From: Castor canadensis
Lineage: Eukaryota; Chordata; Mammalia; Rodentia; Castoridae
NCBI RefSeq assembly: GCF_047511655.1
Contig: NC_133391.1
Span: forward strand, 120,102,384 to 120,166,383
DNA: 64,000 nt
Reading direction: 5' to 3'
Part shown: piece by piece, positions 54,529-63,675 of the stretch
Layout: each line of letters opens with the position of its first letter
Position numbering within the stretch: position 1 is the stretch's first letter
The notes under the pieces: generated by a model
What the model was told of the DNA's origin: nothing
What the model saw: only the letters and a program-made list of their open reading frames with translations
Database searches by the model: none
Position numbers and translations under genes: made by a program

Positions 54529-54657
54529 GAATTCCAGTTTTATATGAAGAGTTCTATGGACAGATGGAGTTGATAGTAGCACTGAACTGTACATTTTAAA
54601 ATGGTTAAGAGGATATATTTCGCATTATGTATATTTTAATATCATTTTTTTAAAAAA

Positions 54658-54760
54658 AAGGGCTGGAGGCATGGCTCGAGTGGTAGAGCAGCTGCTAGTA
54701 AGTACAAGACCCTGAGTTCAACCCCAATACCACCAACAGCCAAGAAAAAAAAAAAAATGA
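54658..54760 (+). repeat. dID SINE
   Basis: GGGCTGGAGGCATGGCTCGA to GAGTTCAACCCCAATACCACC. Confidence 0.85.
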
Positions 54761-54857
54761 ATTCAAAAAAGAAAAGCATATGTTCCATACCAATCAGAAC
54801 TTTAGCCTGAACCTAATATAAAAAATTAATAGAAATTAATTTTTTTAAAAAACTGTT

Positions 54858-54985
54858 AAACGGGCATGGTTGTACATGCCTGTAATCCCAGCACTAGAAA
54901 GATTGAGGCAGGAGGATTGAGAGTACAAGGTCCGCCTGGGCTCTATGGTGAAACCCTGTCTCAGAGAGAGAGAGGAAGAGGGGAG
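54858..54985 (+). repeat. B1 SINE
   Basis: CGGGCATGGTTGTACATGCC to GTGAAACCCTGTCTCAGAGA, then a GA-rich tail. Confidence 0.85.
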
Positions 54986-55034
54986 TAGGAGAGGTGTGAG
55001 GGAAAAATGGAGGAGAGACACCTGCAAATACCTG

Positions 55035-55363
55035 CTAAAGCATTTTTTAAAACAATCAAAATGTAGATTAAGAAGTTTCCAGATACAAATGTAAGAGGAT
55101 TTCTAACATTATTGATACACTGATTCCTTTGCTAGGCCTGTCCACAGGGGCTGAGTGACCACAGGTGGTCATTCAAGCTGACTTCTACTGATTCCTTAAG
55201 CTACTCACTAGGCCCCAAACAAACTGCACATGGCAGTGGATATTTAGAAAATGAACTCTTCAAATCCTAGTAACCACTGAATGAAAAAATAATGGTCCAC
55301 TAAGAGAAAAAAGAGGAACAAAACAAAGATAAAGTGACAAGGATTCAAAAAAAACCAAACTAC
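55035..55363. other. BDP1 intron 4-5, nothing recognised
   Basis: Unique-looking sequence at the exon 4 donor. Confidence 0.4.
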
Positions 55364-55751
55364 CTCTTCCATTGTTTCCTCAATCTGAGCAGAAACAGGT
55401 TCGGGGGATCTGAGACCAACAGGTACAAACACTGGTGCTTTGTTTAATTCTTCTGGGGCAAGATGACAGGTTTCTTCTTCATACTCAGATTCAAAATCTT
55501 CAGCATCATCTTCATCCTCTTCCTGGGAAGCCCGCAGAGTCACCAGCATGGACTTGGAAGCTCTAGGTTCCTTCTTAGCAGTCTTACCTCGAATTCGCTT
55601 TGATCCGCGCCCTTTGGTGACATTTGGTTTGATCTTCCTATGTGTTCTCTTTCCACTATGGTCTGTCTCACACTCAGAGACAGAAAAGGTAGTTGTTCTT
55701 CGATCCGGAACAATTTTAGAGTAATTTGATCCTTTCAACACTTGTGGCCGG
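55364..55751 (-). CDS. BDP1: BDP1 coding exon 4 of this window (basic/acidic conserved core)
   Basis: This is the largest coding exon here: 388 nt, phase 2 to 0, 129 codons. The acceptor is ACATCCAG before CCGGCC and the donor is GAAGAG followed by GTAGTT. Three sections are visible. A basic nuclear-localisation-like stretch reads KPNVTKGRGSKRIRGKTAKK. An acidic run reads EEDEDDAEDFESEYEEE. A proline/valine motif contains APVFVPVGLRSPEPVSAQIE. The last is the most recognisable signature of the BDP1 C-terminal half. Its structural role is not known to me. Confidence 0.97.
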
Positions 55752-56139
55752 CTGGATGTTTAATCAAAATAACAATTATGGTCATATATGCACCAGGATA
55801 ATTTTAATGAAAACCAAACTGATACTGTGAAATCATAATTCTATCCATTAAAAAGAAAACATATGCTAAGAAAACAAGAAAGGAATTTCCTATTTCTTAG
55901 TTTCTCATTCACTTAGTTGTCTACTTACAAATTTTACAAAGTAAATTTTTAATTCTGGGTTGTTTTTTCACATGATATGAGAGTAGAGATGAAATAAACA
56001 CAAAACTAGAAATCATAAGACGAAAAGAGAATAAAATACAAGGGACCAACAAATAGAGAAAATGGGATCAACAAATGATACTGGTTGATCTTACTGGACA
56101 AACACATCAGTTTAAAAGAAAAGGAACACAGAAAATTCA
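55752..56139 (-). other. BDP1: Intron / possible 3' UTR of the alternative BDP1 isoform
   Basis: Free of SINEs and LINEs. It would be the 3' UTR of the candidate alternative last exon; an ATTAAA (minus) lies near 55950. Otherwise intron before exon 4. Confidence 0.35.
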
Positions 56140-56326
56140 TCAGAACAATGGTGATTTTTTAGAGCTCAGGTTCCTGTCTACTTCCTCTGAAAATGATGGA
56201 AGTAGGTATCCTTCGTTTGTGTTGGTAATCCCATTTGAATTAGTGCTATAACTACTTAGGTGATACATACTACTCTGGTCAAGTTTCTGCTCATGTGTAA
56301 CAGACTCAATACCCAAAATTTTATAG
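56140..56326 (-). CDS. BDP1: Candidate alternative last exon of BDP1
   Basis: After a good acceptor (eight T, then CCCAG) there is an open frame of 61 codons plus TGA, in exactly the phase supplied by exon 3. The encoded tail begins YKILGIESVTHEQKLDQSS and contains GYLLPSFSEEVDRNL. No phase-compatible donor is visible: GTATGT near 56263 would leave one nucleotide where two are needed. If used as an internal exon it would break the frame, so a last exon of a shorter isoform fits better. An ATTAAA variant signal lies downstream near 55950. Alternatives are chance openness or a relic of a lost internal exon. I cannot confirm transcript support. Confidence 0.45.
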
Positions 56327-56539
56327 CTGGGAAAAAAAAGTCTTCCAAACAAAATCAGAAAAGTAAATTGCAGTAAATAAAAATCACAAATACAAAAGAC
56401 ACAGACTCGTAAATAAAAATAATAATAACCTCTCCTTTTTATAAGCCATCTTTTTGCTCTATCAGTAAGTTATGGTAGGGCATTGATATTAATAATAAAT
56501 AATAAAATTTTATTTCCTATTCTATTTGTTAAATGTTAC

Positions 56540-56730
56540 CTTGTTAATTTACTGAGATACTGCTCTTCAACCACTGAAGACACAGAATTATCTCCTGCAA
56601 TTTCCTCTCCAACACTTCCCGATGGTACAACTTCTAATTGAGCATCTGTTTTGGTCAAATCAGCCTCTTTGGAATTTACACAATCTTTTCTTACTGAACC
56701 CTCCAGAGAGGTCAGAATCTCAGCCTTTTC
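56540..56730 (-). CDS. BDP1: BDP1 coding exon 3 of this window
   Basis: This 191-nt exon runs phase 0 to 2 (63 codons plus AG). The acceptor is TTCAAG before GAAAAG and the donor is ACAAG followed by GTAACA. It encodes an acidic linker, EKAEILTSLEGSV to VVEEQYLSKLT. The trailing AG takes a C from either the next constitutive exon (55751) or the candidate alternative last exon (56326); both give Ser, so both are in frame. Confidence 0.93.
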
Positions 56731-56976
56731 CTTGAATTTAAGAAGAAACAGCTAATATTAACAGGGAAAACATATCTAGTTTAGCAATTTGGCCTAAACA
56801 TTACACATTTACACAAATGATCACTTTCTCAATTTTTATGATGCGAAGTCATTTCATCATTTCAACTACTTTCATGAAAATAGTTAGGGTACAAAAGCCA
56901 AAACTGTGTTTTAATAATGCTCTCCTTCACAATCCTGACATAATACAACTTGTGAACAACTTAGTTCCAAACTTAC

Positions 56977-57178
56977 TTTTAGAAGGAGCTGGGTGTCAGA
57001 ATCACCTTGCTGCAGCAAATTCTCTTCTAGTTGGCGTGCCTCACTCTGGTCTGTTGTGCCTTTTTCTCTACCTGGCTCCTCTTTCTTACCGAGTCCTTTT
57101 CCCAAATCTGGCTTAGCCCTTTGGAACTGCCTTCTTATCAATTGTGCTGAACTAGGAACATATGGTTTATTTTCATGT
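56977..57178 (-). CDS. BDP1: BDP1 coding exon 2 of this window
   Basis: This 202-nt exon is entered in phase 2 and left in phase 0 (67 whole codons). The acceptor is ATTCTAG and the donor AAAA followed by GTAAGT. It encodes HENKPYVPSSAQ, then a basic segment, RRQFQRAKPDLGKGLGKK, then an acidic Gln-rich tail ending DTQLLLK. The basic segment resembles the RRxFQxxKPNLG-like units I recall from the BDP1 central repeats, so it may be a degenerate last unit; that is inference. A shadow ORF on the plus strand here has no support. Confidence 0.93.
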
Positions 57179-57179
57179 C

Positions 57180-57925
57180 TAGAATGAAGTACAAACCATT
57201 TTGAAGAAAAAAAAAATCAGAACTTCTTGTTGATGTAGTAACTGTTAGGCAATTTTGGCTACGTAAATTGGTAATAAACCCAAGGATATGAAATGAAACC
57301 CGGCACTGCTGATATGAAAAGAAGAAAATAAAAGCTTTTATAGCTTCTACTTTCTGTATAGCTAGGGAAATAGTTCATAGTAATATTAATAGTAATATTA
57401 ATCTTTTTTTTTTACTTTCATTCATTGTTTGTAGTTTGATGCTACACTAAGTAATTTTCAAAGAAAGAACTAGATAGCTCAAAATTGCCAGATGAAAATG
57501 AGTTTCCTAGTTGCAATATCAAACACATGCCTTCAACTAGGCTCCAAAGCACGAACACAATGGTCATAACCACCTAGTTCCGGCTCAAGAGCAGACTTGA
57601 GAGCAAGAGTCTGTTCTATCACATGAGTGGAGGCTCATAGAAAAGGATTTATTGCAAGCCAATGTTATAAGGTTCTTGATACACCCATGTATCTGCCAAA
57701 TCAGACAAACACAAGGTTTCAATATTCAACAGTAAGCAACAGTTCTGAAGGCAACATGACTTGTTCCTGGGAACAGTTTTACAACTGGCAAGAACCTGAA
57801 TTAGGGATAAAAACTAATATAACTGATAATAATAAAATAAAACTGATAATAATACATAAATAAAAAATAAAACTGATAATAAAACTGGATATATGAATTC
57901 TCTGAAATATCTGTACTAAAAAGTA
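57180..57925. other. BDP1 intron 1-2, nothing recognised
   Basis: AT-rich sequence with a short imperfect repeat of AAAACTGATAATAA around 57816-57880. No known element. Confidence 0.4.
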
Positions 57926-57934
57926 ATCCTAAAT

Positions 57935-58130
57935 TGGACACTGGTGACTCATGCCAATAATCCTAGCTACTTGGGAGGCTGAGATTTGGAGTATGGAAAT
58001 CTGAAGCCAGCCTGGGCAAATAGTTTATGAGACCCCACCTCCAAAATAACCAGAGCAAAATGTGCTGAAGCTGTGGCTCATGTGGTGGGAAGCCCTGAGT
58101 TTAAACACCAGTACCACCATTAAAAAAAAA
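57935..58130 (+). repeat. B1-dID SINE
   Basis: TTGGACACTGGTGACTCATG to AGTTTAAACACCAGTACCACC. Confidence 0.85.
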
Positions 58131-58264
58131 AAAACTTAATCCTAAAATATTTCTAAATAAAATAACACACAAAAAAGTACTTAGCATATTTCCAAATGCA
58201 CCAATCCTATTAAGTGCTTCTGGTATGGAAACACCAAGGAAGTTCACAGAAAATTCTAATAAAA

Positions 58265-58440
58265 GTCGGGTGTCAGTGGCTTACACCTATAATCCTACCT
58301 ACTTAGGAGGCCAAGCTGGACAAACAGTTCATGAGATTCCTATGTCCAAAACCAGAATCAAATGGATTGAAGGTGGGCTCAAGTGGCTCAGCACCTACTT
58401 TACAAGCACAAACCCTAAGTTCAAACCCCAGTCCCATCAA
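58265..58440 (+). repeat. B1-dID SINE, shortened B1
   Basis: GTCGGGTGTCAGTGGCTTAC to AGTTCAAACCCCAGTCCCATC. Confidence 0.82.
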
Positions 58441-58559
58441 AAACGAAAAAGTTCTAGTAAGATTACAATGTTGTATTCTTTCCTTCCAGGAAAGAATAAT
58501 GTATTTGGGGAGAAAAGTCATACTTAATTAAAAGCTACTAAACTATATTATAATTAAAG

Positions 58560-58830
58560 CTTAAGTAAAACCAAGATTGGGAGAATCTCAGTTCAAGGCC
58601 AGACCAGACAAAAAGGTATCCAAGACCCAAACTGAACAAATACACTAGGCATGATGGTTCACCTCCTGTATGCAGGAGACATAGACAGCAGGATCACAGT
58701 TCAAGGCCCACTCTGGGCAAAAACATAGTATCTGAAAAGTAACAAGCAAAAAAGGGCAGGCTCAATTGGCAGAGTGCCTGCCTAGCAAGCACAAGGCCTT
58801 GACTTCAGACTCCAGTACTAAGCAAAAAAA
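58560..58830 (+). repeat. Composite B1-B1-dID SINE
   Basis: A first-unit remnant (GTTCAAGGCCAGACCAGACA), a junction like CCAAACTGAACAAATACACT, a second B1-like unit (GGCATGATGGTTCACCTCCT), then a dID. Fourth member of the composite family. Confidence 0.7.
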
Positions 58831-59059
58831 AATACAAAAAAAATCTGATCATATGACAACCTGAAACATGAAAACCTTCTTTTAGAAAACACTTGCTTTT
58901 ATACAATTATAGGAATGGGCTACATTAATCCTGAAAAAGCTAAGTTTAAAAACTAAACTATCAATGTTACTCTGATTAAGTCATTTAAATCTTATCTCTA
59001 GGTAATCAGGTCTCTAGGTCTGTTTAATCAATTATAAAAAAAGAACATTAAGGACTGTG

Positions 59060-59135
59060 GTGGTACATTGTTCAAGAGGTAGAATGTCTGCCAAGCAAGT
59101 GAGAGGCCCTGATTTTAAGCCCCAATACTGCCTGA
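59060..59135 (+). repeat. dID SINE
   Basis: GTGGTGGTACATTGTTCAAG to TTAAGCCCCAATACTGCC; its tail became the purine tract that follows. Confidence 0.75.
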
Positions 59136-59139
59136 ATAG

Positions 59140-59345
59140 GGAAGAAGGGAGAGAAGGAGGCAGGGAAGGAGGGAGGGAGGAAGGAAGGAGAAGGAAGGAA
59201 AGGAAAGGGAGGGACAGAAGAAAAAGGAGGGAGTAAAGAGGAGGGAGAAAAGAAAAGGAAAGGAGGAAAGAAAAGGGAGGGAGGGAGAGGAATGGAGGGA
59301 GGAAAGGAGGGAGGGAGGGAAGGGAAAGGGAGGAAGGAAGAATAA
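59140..59345 (+). repeat. Polypurine GGAA/GGGA tract (about 200 bp)
   Basis: Nearly uninterrupted A/G on the plus strand, probably grown from the tail of the adjacent SINE. Such mirror-rich purine tracts can form triplex DNA. Confidence 0.9.
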
Positions 59346-59384
59346 ATGAGTAAGAGCATTAAGAGAGACTGACTCATATATCTA

Positions 59385-59745
59385 TGTACTCCTCATCCTC
59401 TCTTTCACTCCACTCCACACCAGCCTCTCGCCTGTTCCTCAAACGTGTGAGGCATACTCTTGCCTTACTGCTTCTGAACTGCTCCTCACTATTCCCCTGG
59501 GAATCCCCTTGAATTGCTCCTTCACTTCTTTGAGCCCTTTTCTCTAATGGTACTTCCTCCTTCTCACTTTATTCTTCTCTAATTCATTACTCACTTATTG
59601 AACTGACGTACAATGCTTATGGTCTGGTCCCCCTTCACAATGACAAGAGTTTCTGTTTGTTCAGTCCTGTATTATGAGCACTTAGAGCAAAGCCTGAGCC
59701 TGACATAGATAGAGAACACCAAAATGTTGTGGAATGAACAGATTC
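59385..59745 (+). mobile_element. L2 3' region
   Basis: CTCCACACCAGCCTCTCGCC, TGTTCCTCAAACGTGTGAGG and TATGAGCACTTAGAGCAAAG follow the L2 consensus order at high divergence. Confidence 0.55.
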
Positions 59746-59849
59746 TTTTTAGTGGCAAATTCTATAATTCTCAATAAGACCAGGGGGATTATATTATATA
59801 AGAAAACGGCCCATAATCAGTAATTATAAAAAGACAAATATGTAAACAA

Positions 59850-60075
59850 GTTCATCTTTTTTTTTCATGGTGATACTGGGATTTGAACTCTGGGCCTCAC
59901 ACTTGCTAGGCAAGTATTCTACCATTGAGCCATTCCACAAACCCCTTTCTGTGTTAAGCATTTTTGAGATAGGGTCCCTCAAACAATTTGCATAGGCAGG
60001 TCTTGAGCCTTGATCCTCCCAATTTCTGCCTCATGAGTAGCTATAATTACAGACATGAGCCAAGGGTGCCTGGCA
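59850..60075 (-). repeat. B1-dID SINE (reversed)
   Basis: ATACTGGGATTTGAACTCTG to ATAATTACAGACATGAGCCA. Confidence 0.85.
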
Positions 60076-60224
60076 ACAGGTTCATCTTTAATGCTTGGAG
60101 TCAAGTGTTTTCTAGAATCAAGATCAGAAATGAATTTTTGATTCTATATGGGTCCAAATCATCAACCTAATCCAATACAGCACACATAATACAAGTGAAT
60201 TTTAATGCATTTTTAGAGAAAAAC

Positions 60225-60355
60225 TTATTTATTTGTTTGTTTGTTTGTTTGTTTATTTATTTATTTGACAGGGTCTCATTGTGTAGCCTTCAACTGGAGA
60301 TCTTCCTGCCTCCATCCTCCAAGTGCTGGATTATAGGTATGCAACACCATGCCCC
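60225..60355 (-). repeat. B1 SINE (reversed) with TTTG/TTTA tail
   Basis: (TTTG)n(TTTA)n, then GACAGGGTCTCATTGTGTAG to CCAAGTGCTGGATTATAGGT. Confidence 0.82.
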
Positions 60356-60421
60356 TCTCAGTGAAAAACATTTCTAACACCAATAACTTTATTTATACAC
60401 CCAGGTTTTAAAAATAAAGAA

Positions 60422-60565
60422 ATGAACCAAGCACATGACAGAGTACTTACATAGGAGATGCAAGTTCCTGAGTTTGAACCCCAGCACTGTCAGAACAAGA
60501 GAAGAGAAAGAGAGAGAGAAAGGAAGGGAGGGAAGGAGGTTAGAGGGAGGGAGAGAAATGGGGGG
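60422..60565 (+). repeat. ID-like SINE with polypurine tail
   Basis: ACCAAGCACATGACAGAGTA to AGTTTGAACCCCAGCACTGTC, followed by about 75 bp A/G-rich. Confidence 0.7.
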
Positions 60566-60601
60566 TGGGAGAAAACATCTTCATTTTTATTGTTTTGGGT
60601 T

Positions 60602-60690
60602 GTTTTTTTTTTTTTTTTGCAGTACTGGGTTTTAAACTCAGGACCCCATGCTTGCTTAGGCAGGCACTTGAGCCACTCTACCAGTCCAAC
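60602..60690 (-). repeat. dID SINE (reversed)
   Basis: T17, GCAGTACTGGGTTTTAAACTC to GAGCCACTCTACCAGTCC. Confidence 0.82.
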
Positions 60691-60913
60691 ACCCTATTTT
60701 AATATCAATAGTTAAGCAGATTAGAAGTAATAAATAAAAGGTTAATGTGACAATTTCTATACCCTACTAACTCATTTCGTTTGAAAGAGTCGTTCTTACC
60801 ATTTGGTTGGAGATAATTACCTCTAAGTACCATAAGAACTGCATAGCACTATCCACTTACAAATTGTAGTGAGTCGGAATAAATTTCTAAAGATTCAAAA
60901 AATGTAAGAATGT

Positions 60914-62308
60914 GGAGTTAGTAGGTATAGGTAAGAACTTTCTCAATGAAACCCCAGCAGCACAGCAACAAGAGATAGCATAGATAAATGGGACCTCATA
61001 AAGCTAAAAAGCTTCTGTTCATCAAAAGAAATGGTCTCTAAACTGAAGAGAACACCCACAGAGTGGGAGAAAATATTTGCCAACTATACATCAGACAAAG
61101 GACTGATAACCAGAATATACAGGGAACTTAAAAAACTAAATTCTCCCAAAACTAATGAATCATAAAGAAATGGGCAAGTGAACTAAACAGAACTTTCTCA
61201 AAAGAAGAAATTCAAATGGCCAAAAAACACATGAAAAAATACTCACCATCTCTAGCAATAAAGGAAATGCAAATTAAAACCACACTAAGATTCCACCTCA
61301 CCCCTGTTAGAATAGCCATCATCAGCAACACTACCACCAACAGCTGTTGGCGAGGATGCGGGGAAAAAGGAACCCTCTTACACTGTTGGTGGGAATGTAG
61401 ACTAGTACAACCACTCTGGAAAAAAATTTGGAGGCTACTTAAAAAGCTAGACATGGATCTACCATTTGATCCAGCAATACCACTCTTGGGGATATACCCA
61501 AAAGACTGTGACACAGGTTACTCCAGAGGCACCTGCACATCCATGTTTATTGCGGCACTAATCACAATAGCCAAGTTATGGAAACAGCCAAGATGCCCCA
61601 GCACTGACGAATGGATTAAGAAAATGTGGTATCTATACACAATGGAATTTTATGCAGCCATGAAGAAGAACAAAATGTTATCATTTGCTGGTAAATGGAT
61701 GGAATTGGAGAACATCATTCTGAGTGAGGTTAGCCTGGCCCAAAAAACCAAAAATCGTATGTTCTCCCTCATATGTGGACATTAGATCAAGGGCAAACAT
61801 AACAATGGGATTGGACTATGAGCACATGATAAAAGCGAGAGCACACAAGGAAAGGGTGAGGATAGGTAAGACACCTGAAAAATTAGCTAGCATTTGTTGC
61901 CCTTAATGCAGAGAAACTAAAGCAGATACCTTAAAAGCAACTGAGGCCAATAGGAAAAGGGGACCAGGAACTAGAGAAAAGGTTAGATCAAAAAGAATTA
62001 ACCTAGAAGGTAACACCCACGCACAGGAAATCAATGTGAGTCAACTCCCTGTATAGCTATCCTTATCTCAACCAGCAAAAACCCTTGTTCCTTCCTATTG
62101 CTTATACTCTCTCTACAACAAAATTAGAAATAAGGGAAAAATAGTTTCTGCTGGGTATTGGGAGGTGGGGGAGAGAGAGGGGGTGGAGTGGGTGGTAAGG
62201 GAGGGGGTGGGGGCAGGGGGGAGAAATGACCCTAAGCCTTGTATGCACATATGAGTAATAAAAGAAAAAAAAAGCAAAATAAGTCAGATACCAAAAAAAA
62301 AAAAAAAA
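60914..62308 (+). mobile_element. Young 5'-truncated L1 with possible 3' transduction
   Basis: 1.4 kb of the L1 3' part. ORF2 is open from 61216 to 61785 (C-terminal zinc knuckle CWRGCGEKG and HCWWEC, ending SLICGH), then 3' UTR with G-rich tract and AATAAAAG end. After a first A-run come 19 non-L1 bases (62274-62292) and a second A16 run. Target duplication GTAAGAATGT at 60904-60913 and 62309-62318. Lies antisense to BDP1 between exons 1 and 2. Confidence 0.93.
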
Positions 62309-62494
62309 GTAAGAATGTTCGTATACTATAAAAATTTAAGCTTAGTTTTAATACCACAAATAAAGATGCTTGGCAAACTTTCAGATAAATCACAAATTAA
62401 GAGAACATCAACCATGTCGCTTTCAATCTGAAGAAGATTTTAAATACTCTAGTTTCCTAAGTAATTCTTACCTGATTTTTTTAGTAAATTTTCA

Positions 62495-62665
62495 GGTCTG
62501 GCATGGTGGTGCATACCTATAAAACCAGCTACTCTGTGGCTAAAGGAAGATGATCACAAGTTCAAGGTCAGCCTTAGAGAACTGGGGGTAAGACTCATTG
62601 GTAGAGCACTTGTCAAGCATGTGGATGGGCCTGGGGCCCATCCCCAGCACAGCAAAATAATAAAT
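62495..62665 (+). repeat. B1 plus ID SINE
   Basis: TCTGGCATGGTGGTGCATAC to TCAAGGTCAGCCTTAGAGA, then ID (ACTCATTGGTAGAGCACTTG to CCCATCCCCAGCACAGC). Confidence 0.75.
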
Positions 62666-62799
62666 AAAAACAAGAGAAACCAAATTTGACACTTTAAAAA
62701 AAATATTCAGGATGAGAAGTTATATAAAAATCAATTAGGCAAAACATACAAACTATATCCTTGAAAATTGTTATGTTTTCTCATTAAAAGTAAACTCAC

Positions 62800-62939
62800 C
62801 TCATTTTCTCATCTAAAGCATTTCCTGCGTTAACAGGGAGTTTTTCTACAGGAACCACATGACTTTGATTTTCATCCACTCTACATTCTGAAACTCTGGA
62901 GGATACAACTTCAATTTCACTTTCAATTTGAGAATTGGA
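62800..62939 (-). CDS. BDP1: BDP1 coding exon 1 of this window
   Basis: This 140-nt exon (46 codons plus 2 nt) is the most 5' BDP1 exon seen here. The acceptor is TTTTTTAG before TCC and the donor is GAG followed by GTGAGT. It encodes an acidic, serine-rich linker starting SNSQIESEIEVVSS and ending LDEKM, with no recognisable domain. The trailing AG joins the A at 57178 to make an Arg codon. The incoming phase (0) is inferred from the only open frame, since the upstream exon is outside the window. Confidence 0.9.
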
Positions 62940-63015
62940 CTAAAAAACAAAACCATATTAATAATCTTTTTTCAACAGAGCATACTGTCTCAAATATTTC
63001 AGTCATTAAAAGGGG

Positions 63016-63125
63016 TAGTGTGTGTGTCTGTGTGTGTGTGTGTGTGCACACACGCGCACACTTGCTGAGGATTGAACTCAGAGCTTTCCATATGCTCTAC
63101 CATTGAGCAATATCTCCAGCAGCCC
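63016..63125 (-). repeat. TG microsatellite and ID SINE (reversed)
   Basis: (TG)n with CACACGCGCACA at 63016-63060, then ID text GAGGATTGAACTCAGAGC to CCATTGAGCAATATCTCCAG. Confidence 0.72.
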
Positions 63126-63269
63126 AGTTTTTTAAAATTATAGTTCAAACTGGAGTATCCATTTTTCATGTTCCTCTGCCAAAACAAGATTGCCTAGTTC
63201 AGAGGGAAAGTTGCAATGATTACTGCAGTCATAACATGTTTCCATAAGGCTTTAAATAAAAAATTAAAG

Positions 63270-63335
63270 GAGTTTGGGCTAGGGGCACAGCGGTAGAGCA
63301 TGCAGAAAGCTCTGGGTTTGATCCCGAGCACACAC
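63270..63335 (+). repeat. ID SINE
   Basis: GGGCTAGGGGCACAGCGGTA to GGGTTTGATCCCGAGCACAC; internally shortened. Confidence 0.75.
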
Positions 63336-63554
63336 ATACAAACAAATTTTAATGGGTTTTGTAATTTGTTTTAAGTATTTTATTTCTTATCAGGATTATA
63401 ATTACTTTGTGTATAGGTTTTGCTTTGATATACTCAGAAAAAGACAGTAAAAAAAAAAACTAGTTGAAATGGGTATTTCTAACTGAACATTATGCTATTT
63501 AAGACTTTTTTTTTTTTTAACTATCAAAAGATCTATTAAGAAAATGGTTAAATT

Positions 63555-63662
63555 GACATGTATGGTGATATAATCCCAGCATTCAGGAGGCTAAGGCAGG
63601 AGGATCAAGAACTCAAGGCTAGTATGGGTTACATAGCAAGATACTAACTTAAAAAAAAAAGA
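63555..63662 (+). repeat. B1 SINE
   Basis: ATATAATCCCAGCATTCAGG to GGGTTACATAGCAAGATAC. Confidence 0.8.
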
Positions 63663-63675
63663 AAAACAAACAAAA

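Larger units (their letters stand above)
53765..54650 (+). mobile_element. Old L1M 3' part with two SINEs
   Basis: CACACCCATTAGAATGGCTA at 53776, ATATACCCAAAACAAATGAA at 53997, then the L1M 3' UTR (GGAATGGTGGTTGTCAAAG, and TGAACTGTACATTTTAAAAT). ID (53825) and B1-dID (54355) copies split it. Confidence 0.75.

Noticed and set aside
56817..57187. Plus-strand open frames near 56.8-57.2 kb
   Set aside because: They are antisense shadows of the BDP1 exon at 56977-57178, whose phase and splice sites are fully consistent.
59140..59345. CRISPR-like or other regularly spaced array
   Set aside because: It is an irregular GGAA/GGGA tract without spacers; the genome is mammalian.
59072..59377. 101-codon minus-strand frame rich in Pro/Ser/Phe
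   Set aside because: It is the complement of the polypurine tract; simple-sequence artefact.
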